A stretch of 7,634 nt of DNA, taken from Planctomycetota bacterium (lineage in GTDB: Bacteria; Planctomycetota; Planctomycetia; Pirellulales; UBA1268). The position numbers and the translations under genes are program-made. The notes under the pieces were generated by a model. The model was not told the origin of the DNA and did no database searches. It worked only from the letters and a program-made list of their open reading frames with translations. The stretch is taken from NCBI GenBank assembly GCA_003670825.1, contig QWQL01000118.1:1-7634 (forward strand). Direction: 5' to 3'. How positions within the stretch are numbered: the stretch's first letter is position 1; the number at the start of each line of letters is the position of its first letter. This document shows positions 1 to 6,951 of the stretch, piece after piece.

Positions 1-98
1 CACGTGTTTGGCGGCGGGCCCGATCTCGCCCGATCGCGAGCCGCGAAGACGGCCATCAATCTGGTGCGCCTGCGGATGCTGGGCCGGGAGGGACCGGT

Positions 99-102
<4 letters not shown>
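1..102 (+). CDS. C-terminal end of an unidentified protein (partial, 5' end outside window)
   Basis: Frame 1 is open from the left edge and encodes 33 residues before TGA at 100-102, beginning HVFGGGPDLARSR and ending MLGREGPV. Third codon positions are strongly G/C, as in the confirmed genes here. The stop overlaps the ATG of the downstream protease in an ATGA (99-102), which is the usual sign of two genes in one operon with coupled translation. The tail is basic and looks helical (RSRAAKTAINLVRLRML), with no motif I recognise, so I give no function. It probably shares a transcript with the protease. Confidence 0.7.
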
Positions 103-1202
<1,100 letters not shown>

Positions 1203-1246
1203 GGGGCGTACCGTGAAAGCCGATCGGCCGTGAGGCCGCGGGCAAA

Positions 1247-1277
1247 CCGCTCGGAATCGTGGCTCGCACCGAGTCGG
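1247..1277. terminator. Weak bidirectional stem-loop in the convergent gap
   Basis: The 75 bases between the protease stop and the GH92 stop hold CCGCTCGG (1247-1254), which pairs with CCGAG-T-CGG (1269-1277) apart from a one-base bulge, around a 14-base loop. The stem ends directly against the GH92 stop codon. On the plus strand it is followed by CTATTTCG, on the minus strand by TTTGCC, so the T tracts are short. A second small hairpin, CGGCC-GTGA-GGCCG, lies at 1225-1238 with a GNRA-type loop. Position between two convergent genes favours termination, but the weak T tracts keep this tentative. Confidence 0.25.
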
Positions 1278-3542
1278 CTATTTCGTCGAACGCGACATCA
1301 CCACCGACTGCGGACGATCCTCCAACGCGCTCCCGAATGCTTTGTTCGGCTCGGGTCCCATCACGAAGGTCAGTTCACCGCCCGCGATGATGTCTGGGTG
1401 GGTGATGTACGACTTGCCGTAGGGCTTGCCGTTGAGTTCCACCGATTGAATGAAGAGATTCACGGGCGAGTTGTTCTTGGCGACGATGGTGAACGACTTG
1501 CCCCCAGGAACGGCGATCGTCGCCTTGTCGACGATCGGGCTGCCGAAAACGTAGACGCCCGCCACCGGATTGACGGGGTAGATGCCCAGCGCCGAGAAGA
1601 CATACCAGGCCGACATCTGGCCGCAGTCCTCGTTCCCCGACAGGCCGTCCGGCTGGTCGCTATACAGGGTCGTGAGGATCTGCCGCACGAGTTTGGCGGT
1701 CTTCCACTGCTGACCGACGAAGGCATACAGATACGTGGTGTGATGCCCTGGCTCGTTGCCGTGGGCATACTGCCCGATGAGCCCGGAGATGTCGGCCGAG
1801 GCGCCCTCGCTCTTCACCGACTCCACCGCGAACAGTTGGTCGAGCTTTTCGCCGAAGGCCTCGTCGCCGCCGAGCAGGTCGATCAATCCCTCGGGATCAT
1901 GGGGCACGAGCCACAGGTACTGCCAGCCGTTTCCCTCGCAGTAGTCGTCACGGCGGTGGGACGACGCGACGGGGTCGAACGGCTCGCGCCACGTGCCGTC
2001 AGACAGTTTGCCCCGCATGAACTTTGTGGCAGGATCGAAGTACTCCCGGTAGGCCTTGGCCCGACCGGAGAAATACGGCTCGTCTTCCTGCTTTCCGAGT
2101 GCCTTGGCCATCTGGGCGATGCACCAGTCGTCGATGGCATACTCCATCGCCATGGCGACCGACTCGCCGTGCCGCTCGGCGGGGATGTAGCCGATCTCCT
2201 TGACGGCATCCAGGCCGCGCTCGTCTTGCATGGCGGAGTTTCTGATCGCCTCGAAGGCCCGCTCCGGGTCGGCGTCGAGCAGGCCCTTGAAGTAGGCATC
2301 GACCACCACCGGGACGGCGTGATACCCGACCATCGTGTCGGTTTCGTTCCCCATCAGATGCCACACCGGCAGCTTCCCCTGCTGGTCGCGGATGGCAAGC
2401 ATCGTCTGAATGAACTGCCCGACCCGTTCCGGCTGGGTGAGCGTGAACAGCGGGTGCGCCGCGCGGTAGGTGTCCCAGAGCGAGAAGATCGTGTAGGTGT
2501 CGAACCCCGGGTTGCGGTGGATCTCTCCGTCAGCGCCGCGGTAGTCGCCGTTGTGATCGTTGAACAACGCCGGCGCGATCATCGTGTGGTAGAGCGCGGT
2601 GTAGAAGATGCGCTTCGTGCGGTCGTCGGCCTCGATCTGGATGCGGCCGAGCTGGTCGTTCCAGGCCGCCTTGGCCGCTGCGGCGACGGCATCGAAATCC
2701 GCAGTGCCGGCTTCCTTCTCGAGATTCGCCAGCGCGTTCTCCTCGCTGACCGGCGAGATGCCGACACGCACCAGCACCTCGCCCGGCGAACCTTCGTACG
2801 TGCCGATGGCCCGCAGCCCTTGGCCCTCGGCTGACTCGCCGCCCACCGCGAGGTCGCCCCGAAAGATGCGGAACTCGGCGAATGGTTTGGACGACTTCAG
2901 CGCGAAGAAGACCCGCTGATCCTTCGCCCAGCCCTTCGACCGGCGGTAGCCGACGATCGTCGTCTCGTCGACCCGGCGCAGCCGCGACTCGACAACGCGG
3001 CCGCCGCCGTTCTCGAACTGCAGATCGATCGCCAGGTGCGCCCGCCTGTCGGCCGGGAAGCGGTAGCGGTGCAGGCCAACCCGCTCCGTGGCGGTCAACT
3101 CGACGTGCACGTCGTGGTCGAGCAGGTCGACCGCGTAAAAGCCGGGGCGGGCCTGCTCCCGGTCGTGGCTGTAGCGGCTGGCGTACCCGGCGTCGGGGTC
3201 CTTCCGCGAGCCCGGGCCGGTGGCCAGTTCGCCGGTGTACGGCATCAGCAGGATGTCACCCAGGTCGGCGATGCCGGTGCCGCCGAGATGCAAATGCGAG
3301 AACCCCGCCAGGACGTCGTCGGAGAAGTGGTAGCCCGAGCACCAGTCCCAGCCCTGGTGGAAGTTCGCGGGGCCGACCTGCACGGCGCCGAACGGCACGC
3401 TGGCCCCGACGAACACGTGGCCGTGGCCTCCGGAACCGATGAAGGGATCGACGTGGCCGGTGAAGTCATTCGCGGCACGTAGAGAAGCGACCGGTGTCAC
3501 GAGGGCAGCCAGGAGACAGGTGACGAGCGGGAGGCGATTCAT
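1278..3542 (-). CDS. Secreted GH92 family exo-alpha-mannosidase
   Basis: This 754-residue glycoside hydrolase should remove terminal alpha-mannose from mannans or N-glycan-like chains; family GH92 enzymes are calcium-dependent and inverting. A signal peptide spans about residues 1-24 (hydrophobic LVTCLLAALVTPVAS). The mature N-terminus carries the family hallmark VDPFIGSGGHGH (31-42), then SVPFGAVQVGP (48-58) and GFSHLHLGGTG (80-90). The (alpha/alpha)6 catalytic domain shows FSLWDTYRAAHPLF (353-366), YCEGNGWQYLW (534-544), HGNEPGHH (594-601) and GNEDCGQMSAWYVFSALG (636-653). By motif, Glu536 is the likely acid and Asp639 the likely base; this rests on family knowledge, not alignment. Length is normal. 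I chose the ATG at 3540-3542 because it begins the signal peptide; a longer reading to 3773 would overlap the kinase gene. No Shine-Dalgarno precedes it. It is last in the operon, 37 bases after the ROK gene. Linkage specificity cannot be read here. Confidence 0.95.
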   Translation of the reverse strand: MNRLPLVTCLLAALVTPVASLRAANDFTGHVDPFIGSGGHGHVFVGASVPFGAVQVGPANFHQGWDWCSGYHFSDDVLAGFSHLHLGGTGIADLGDILLMPYTGELATGPGSRKDPDAGYASRYSHDREQARPGFYAVDLLDHDVHVELTATERVGLHRYRFPADRRAHLAIDLQFENGGGRVVESRLRRVDETTIVGYRRSKGWAKDQRVFFALKSSKPFAEFRIFRGDLAVGGESAEGQGLRAIGTYEGSPGEVLVRVGISPVSEENALANLEKEAGTADFDAVAAAAKAAWNDQLGRIQIEADDRTKRIFYTALYHTMIAPALFNDHNGDYRGADGEIHRNPGFDTYTIFSLWDTYRAAHPLFTLTQPERVGQFIQTMLAIRDQQGKLPVWHLMGNETDTMVGYHAVPVVVDAYFKGLLDADPERAFEAIRNSAMQDERGLDAVKEIGYIPAERHGESVAMAMEYAIDDWCIAQMAKALGKQEDEPYFSGRAKAYREYFDPATKFMRGKLSDGTWREPFDPVASSHRRDDYCEGNGWQYLWLVPHDPEGLIDLLGGDEAFGEKLDQLFAVESVKSEGASADISGLIGQYAHGNEPGHHTTYLYAFVGQQWKTAKLVRQILTTLYSDQPDGLSGNEDCGQMSAWYVFSALGIYPVNPVAGVYVFGSPIVDKATIAVPGGKSFTIVAKNNSPVNLFIQSVELNGKPYGKSYITHPDIIAGGELTFVMGPEPNKAFGSALEDRPQSVVMSRSTK

Positions 3543-3579
3543 CGTTGGAGGCCCGAGGAGGGTGGGATCAAAACGTGTG

Positions 3580-4686
3580 TCAGAGACGGTTGAGGGCGAA
3601 TGCGTAAGCGCCAACGCCCACCGCGCGGCCGGCGCCGAGCCTTGAGACGCCGACGCCGACCCTTTTTCGCGGGTCGGTGACCACGGTGCGGTTCGAGTGC
3701 GGAACCGCGATTTCACGGGCCTCGCCCCGTAAAAAATCCCTTCGCTGAGCAGGGTCGCCGAGGTCATAGGCATGCTGGATCAGCCGGCCGGTCGTTCCCC
3801 CCGCGTAGCTGGAGATCGTGCCGTTGAGTTCGGCCATCACCCGCGGAAGGAACAGCGGGGCCGCACCGGCAAGCCCGCCGCCGATCACTGCCAGGCCGTC
3901 GATGAGCGTCAGCACGTTGGCCAGCGCGTCGCCGACGACCTCGCCGAGCCTCTCGAACGCCTGCCTTGCGGCCTGCGGGTCGCCGGCCGCCTCGCCCGTC
4001 GCGATGTCGTGGATATCCTTGGGCGAGAGGCCGTCCGCCGCCACCCCTGCGGCCTCGGCGTAGGCCGATCGCACCGCCCGGATGCTGGCGCCCTCCTCGG
4101 CGAAACAGTCGCTGCGCACCTTGTTTCGCAGCAGCCAGAACTCGCCGCCGGCCGAGTTGTCGCCGGTCAGCAGGCGGCCATCGATGACGATTCCGCCCCC
4201 CAGGCCCGTGCCGAGCGTCAGCCCGATCAGGTTACGGTATCGCTTGGGGCTGCCGGCGGCCTCGAGTTCCCTGTTGATCTCCGGCAGCAGTCCGGCGATC
4301 GCCTCGCCATAGGCGAACAGGTCGCCGTCGTTGTTCAGGAAGACAGGCACCCCGAACCGCTCCTCCAGCATCGGCCCGACCGCCACGCCTCCCCGGTAGG
4401 CGGGCAGGTTACCCACATTGAAGATCACGCCATTCGGGTAGTCGGCCGGGCCGGGAAACGCGAAGCTGATAGCAGCCGGCTTCTGGTCGAGCTTGTCGAC
4501 GAGTGTCTGGAAGCCAGCGACCAGGTTTCGCAGGCTCGCGTCGAGGTCGTGCGGTTCGGCGGGCAGCGTCACCGAGTCGCCGATCGGCTGACCGCCGCGA
4601 ATCGCCGAGAACGAGAAGTTCGTCCCGCCGGCGTCGAGCGTCAGCACCACCCGGGGGTCGTCGGCGAGTTTGGGGGCCGCGATCAT
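3580..4686 (-). CDS. ROK-family sugar kinase (probable hexokinase/mannokinase), zinc motif absent
   Basis: This 368-residue cytoplasmic protein probably phosphorylates the imported hexose with ATP. The phosphate loop LDAGGTNFSFSAI lies at 17-29, the catalytic Asp is expected at 120 in FLNNDGDLFAYGE, the second phosphate motif LGTGLGGGIVIDG at 158-170, and an adenosine-side glycine motif IGGGLAGA at 268-275. There is no N-terminal helix-turn-helix, which argues for a kinase rather than a ROK repressor. Most ROK proteins carry GEIGH and then CxCGxxGCxE; here the region reads GGEFW (180-184) and later DCFAEEGAS (193-201), so the zinc-binding set is missing, suggesting a divergent subgroup. The ATG at 4684-4686 overlaps the permease stop (ATGA on the minus strand) and follows AAGGTGG at seven bases. 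A longer upstream reading would sit inside the permease gene. Mannose as substrate is inferred from the GH92 neighbour; glucose or fructose are alternatives. Confidence 0.88.
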   Translation of the reverse strand: MIAAPKLADDPRVVLTLDAGGTNFSFSAIRGGQPIGDSVTLPAEPHDLDASLRNLVAGFQTLVDKLDQKPAAISFAFPGPADYPNGVIFNVGNLPAYRGGVAVGPMLEERFGVPVFLNNDGDLFAYGEAIAGLLPEINRELEAAGSPKRYRNLIGLTLGTGLGGGIVIDGRLLTGDNSAGGEFWLLRNKVRSDCFAEEGASIRAVRSAYAEAAGVAADGLSPKDIHDIATGEAAGDPQAARQAFERLGEVVGDALANVLTLIDGLAVIGGGLAGAAPLFLPRVMAELNGTISSYAGGTTGRLIQHAYDLGDPAQRRDFLRGEAREIAVPHSNRTVVTDPRKRVGVGVSRLGAGRAVGVGAYAFALNRL

Positions 4687-6197
4687 GGGGTGGCCACCTT
4701 GGCGACCACCTTGCCAGCCCTCTTGGCGGCGATCCGGCGGTGGCTCCACCAGCCGTAAAAGGCGATGTAGAGGTAGCAGGGGATCAAGATCAGGAACGCC
4801 TGACGGATGCCGACCGCGTCGCCGACGGCCCCCATCAGCAGCGGCAGCAGCGCTCCACCGACGATCATCATCACCAGGAGGGACGAGCCCTGGGAGGTGT
4901 GCTCGCCGAGGTCATCGATTGCCAGGGTGAAGATGTTGGACCACATGATCGAGTTGAACAGACCGGTGCCGAGGGCCACCCAGAGGGCGACCTTGCCGGT
5001 CGCGCACGCGGCGATGATCAGCAGCAGGCACAGCGTGCCCGAGAACAGAGCCAGCACCGCCGAAGGGTCGCCGCGGGCGACGGCAAACGCCCCCAGGCAG
5101 ACCGCGATCATCAGGGCGAACGGCCAGAGTTCGACGATCGGGAGAAAGCTGATCAGCAGCCGACCGTCCTCGAACCGCAGCGCCGTGACGAAGTACACGA
5201 GCCCCAGCAGCACGGCAGCGGTCGCCACCATCAGCAGCGGCTTGCGGCCTGGGTTCGCGGTGTGGGCCATGGCGATCGCGCCGCAGAGGCGACCAATCAT
5301 CGCCCCGCCCCAGTAGAAGGCGAGATACAGGCTGGCGATCCCTTCTTCCCAGCCCATGACGGCCGGATCTCCCATGAAACTCACCAGGTAGCTGCCGATC
5401 GCCACTTCGGAGCCGACATACATGAAGACCGCCACCATGCCGAGCTTCAGCTGGGGAAAGCCAAGCGCACTGCCGGCGCCGTCGGTTGGCGTGGAGGCCT
5501 CGGGCTGGATTCGCGGCAGGTGGACGAACGCCATCACAAAGGCGAGGGCAAGGAACATGCCGCCGTAGATCAGGTAGGGGGTCTGGATCGCGTCGAGCGT
5601 CACGGCGCCGTCTTCGGCAAACACCTTGTAGAGCAGCAACCCGCCGGCGATCGGGGCGATGGTCGTGCCCAACGAGTTGAGCCCCTGGGCCAGGTTGAGC
5701 CGTGACGAGGCGTTTTCCGGCTTGCCGAGGATCGCCGCGTAAGGATTCGCCGCGATCTGCAGGAGCGTCACGCCCGTGGCCAGCAGGAACAGCGCCCCGA
5801 GAAAGAAGGGGTATGACTCCGAGGCGGCGGCCGGCGAAAAGAGCCCGCATCCGGCCGCGCAGACCACGAGCGCGGCGACAATGGTCCGCTGGTAGCCAAT
5901 GCGGTTGATCGGATCGCCACCGCTCGCCGAAACCGCGAAGTAGATCAGCGAGACCACGAAGAACGCGCCGAAGAACGCGAACTGGACGAGGCCCGCCTGA
6001 AAGTAGCTCAGCGCGAAACTCGACTTGAGGAAGGGGATCAGCACGTCGTTCATGACGGTGATGAATCCCCAAAAGAAGAACAAGACGGTGACGGCGACGA
6101 AGGGCCCGGTGGTTCCACCAGGCGAGTTCGTCTGGCCGTCGCTCGCCCGAGATTGCTTCCCGCTCCGGAGCCCGGATGATGCGGCCTCGCCCCCCAT
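4683..6197 (-). CDS. MFS sugar:H+ symporter of the fucose/glucose/galactose (FHS, FucP-like) family
   Basis: This 504-residue inner-membrane permease, with about 12 hydrophobic segments, should import a hexose with protons. After a polar 30-residue N-terminus, the first helix reads VLFFFWGFITVMNDVLIPFLK, where Asp51 matches the position of the proton-coupling Asp in E. coli FucP. The central family signature LLQIAANPYAAILGKPE lies near 145-161, followed by SSRLNLAQGLNSLGTTIAP. In FucP the residue before the AANP motif region is Glu; here it is Gln147, as in glucose/galactose-type members, to my recollection. C-terminal helices include GLFNSIMWSNIFTLAI and SSLLVMMIVGGALLPLLMG. The start is firm: TAAGGAGA lies just upstream, an in-frame TAA precedes it, and the next Met is residue 49, inside helix one. 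It is the first gene of the operon and overlaps the kinase start by four bases. Mannose import is inferred from the GH92 gene. Confidence 0.93.
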   Translation of the reverse strand: MGGEAASSGLRSGKQSRASDGQTNSPGGTTGPFVAVTVLFFFWGFITVMNDVLIPFLKSSFALSYFQAGLVQFAFFGAFFVVSLIYFAVSASGGDPINRIGYQRTIVAALVVCAAGCGLFSPAAASESYPFFLGALFLLATGVTLLQIAANPYAAILGKPENASSRLNLAQGLNSLGTTIAPIAGGLLLYKVFAEDGAVTLDAIQTPYLIYGGMFLALAFVMAFVHLPRIQPEASTPTDGAGSALGFPQLKLGMVAVFMYVGSEVAIGSYLVSFMGDPAVMGWEEGIASLYLAFYWGGAMIGRLCGAIAMAHTANPGRKPLLMVATAAVLLGLVYFVTALRFEDGRLLISFLPIVELWPFALMIAVCLGAFAVARGDPSAVLALFSGTLCLLLIIAACATGKVALWVALGTGLFNSIMWSNIFTLAIDDLGEHTSQGSSLLVMMIVGGALLPLLMGAVGDAVGIRQAFLILIPCYLYIAFYGWWSHRRIAAKRAGKVVAKVATP

Positions 6198-6204
6198 GCT
6201 TTTA

Positions 6205-6212
6205 TCTCCTTA
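6205..6212 (-). promoter_or_regulatory. Strong Shine-Dalgarno of the permease gene
   Basis: On the minus strand TAAGGAGA precedes the permease ATG, with eight bases between GGAG and the start codon. The TAA inside it is in frame with the permease and closes any longer reading, so this site decides the start. It is the best ribosome binding site in the window and contrasts with the GH92 gene, which has none. Confidence 0.8.
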
Positions 6213-6217
6213 CATCA

Positions 6218-6240
6218 GCGAAGGTGTGCCGGCGAAGGTG
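6218..6240. repeat. Tandem 9-base direct repeat in the permease leader
   Basis: GCGAAGGTG occurs at 6218-6226 and again at 6232-6240, a period of 14 bases, immediately upstream of the permease Shine-Dalgarno. On the minus strand the copies read CACCTTCGC. The placement suits a regulator binding site overlapping the transcript start or leader, but a chance repeat in GC-rich DNA is possible. Confidence 0.35.
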
Positions 6241-6315
6241 CGTCGCCGACCTCGGCCGTGGGGAAAAACGGGCGGATCCCCAAAACCCCCTAAAGTTCCG
6301 CCAGAAACGGAAAAA

Positions 6316-6341
6316 GTGCCACGTCGCGGCTGCCGTGGCAC
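6316..6341 (-). terminator. Perfect 8-bp stem-loop with T tract, reading toward the permease gene
   Basis: GTGCCACG (6316-6323) and CGTGGCAC (6334-6341) are perfect inverted repeats around a 10-base loop. On the minus strand the stem is followed directly by TTTTTCC, the classic form of an intrinsic terminator. No minus-strand gene lies upstream within the window, so it would either stop antisense transcription coming out of the sigma gene or act as an attenuator in the leader of the sugar operon. On the plus strand the stem has A before it and no T after it, so it is not a terminator in that direction; as DNA it could also be a regulator's operator. Confidence 0.5.
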
Positions 6342-6402
6342 AATCCAGGATGAGATCGGAATCTATCGGGGTGGGGTCAGCCCTCCCGCACCCCCCTGCG
6401 CG

Positions 6403-6409
6403 AAGGGAG
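6403..6409 (+). promoter_or_regulatory. Shine-Dalgarno of the sigma factor gene, possibly paired with upstream CTCCC
   Basis: AAGGGAG lies five bases before the ATG at 6415. CTCCC at 6383-6387 can pair with GGGAG, and within it CGCA (6387-6390) can pair with TGCG (6397-6400) around a run of six C; the two stems compete for base 6387. Such a fold would partly hide the binding site. The site itself is well supported; the hairpin is only a possibility. Confidence 0.6.
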
Positions 6410-6414
6410 TGACT

Positions 6415-6951
6415 ATGGCCGGTCTGTCCGAGCCTGACAACGAACTGTTCCTCAATCTCGTGACGGCCAACTACGAACAGTTGCGTCGCTACGTCTTCAC
6501 GCTCTTGCCCAATGAGGAAGACGTGAAGGACGTCTTGCAGGAGGTGTGGATCTCGATCTCGCGGAAGTTCGGCGAATACGATCGATCGCGGCCGTTCCTG
6601 CCGTGGGCCTGTCGCTTCGCTTACCTCAAGGTGTTGAAGTTTCACGAACAGCAGCGGCCCCGCCGTATGGTCCGTTTGCCGACCGAGGTGCTCGAGTTGC
6701 TCGCGATTGCCCGGGAAGAGGAAGAGCCCGTGCTTGCCGAGCGACTCGTCGCCCTCGAGAGGTGCCTCGGCAAACTCAGTGACCGTGATCGCAGGCTGAT
6801 CGATGCACGGTACGTCGATCGAACCCCGACTGATGAGATTGCAACTTCACTTTCACAAAGCCGTCGCACCATGTTTCGCAACCTTGAACGCGTCCGACGC
6901 CTCCTCTTCGACTGCATAGACAGCTCGGTTGTCTTAGGGGGTCACGTATGA
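6415..6951 (+). CDS. ECF-type RNA polymerase sigma factor, Rhodopirellula/Verrucomicrobium family
   Basis: This 178-residue protein should direct RNA polymerase to a small set of promoters. Region 2 spans about 13-82, with the core-binding and -10 part reading DVKDVLQEVWISISRKF (36-52) and the following FLPWACRFAYLKVLKFH. Region 4 spans about 112-168, with LSDRDRRLIDARYVD and a helix-turn-helix TPTDEIATSLSQSRRTMFRNL that would contact the -35 element. Regions 1 and 3 are absent, as expected for ECF factors, and the length is typical. The start at 6415 has AAGGGAG five bases upstream and begins MAGLSEPDNELF, which precedes region 2 by a normal distance; a longer reading from 6025 would run into the divergent permease gene and is rejected. 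The stop overlaps the next ATG (6948-6951), coupling it to the FecR-like gene, its probable regulator. Confidence 0.93.
   Translation: MAGLSEPDNELFLNLVTANYEQLRRYVFTLLPNEEDVKDVLQEVWISISRKFGEYDRSRPFLPWACRFAYLKVLKFHEQQRPRRMVRLPTEVLELLAIAREEEEPVLAERLVALERCLGKLSDRDRRLIDARYVDRTPTDEIATSLSQSRRTMFRNLERVRRLLFDCIDSSVVLGGHV

Larger units (their letters stand above)
6198..6414. promoter_or_regulatory. Divergent control region between the sugar operon and the sigma factor gene
   Basis: This 217-base gap separates two divergently transcribed units and must hold promoters for both unless one is read from farther away. Visible structure: a permease Shine-Dalgarno, a tandem 9-base repeat, a small palindrome GCCGA-CC-TCGGC (6245-6256), homopolymer blocks (CCCCAAAACCCCC near 6278-6290), a strong stem-loop at 6316-6341, and a purine-rich Shine-Dalgarno before the sigma gene. 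On the minus strand GGAACTT (6299 down to 6293) resembles an ECF-type -35 element, but I could not find a matching -10 at usual spacing. No convincing sigma-70 promoter was seen on either strand. Confidence 0.6.

Noticed and set aside
1230..2834. Long plus-strand reading frame of 534 codons opposite the GH92 gene
   Set aside because: It mirrors the GH92 codons, has no recognisable domain or start signal, and arises from high GC; GH92 motifs on the other strand are unambiguous.
3543..3773. N-terminal extension of the GH92 protein
   Set aside because: It would overlap the kinase gene and bury the signal peptide 77 residues inside; the ATG at 3540-3542 starts directly at the signal peptide.
4690..4715. 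Direct repeat CCACCTTG near the permease 3' end
   Set aside because: It lies inside coding sequence and reflects repeated Lys-Val codons in the permease tail.
3772..5705. Two long plus-strand frames opposite the kinase and permease genes
   Set aside because: Both are antisense shadows with low-complexity, Arg/Gln/His-rich products and no domain, while the minus-strand genes carry full family motifs.
6276..6300. G-quadruplex or telomere-like C4A4C5 block
   Set aside because: Only two long G tracts occur on the minus strand, too few for a four-tract quadruplex.
6025..6414. N-terminal extension of the sigma factor into the permease gene
   Set aside because: ECF factors begin shortly before region 2, the ATG at 6415 has a proper ribosome binding site, and the extension would be antisense to the permease.
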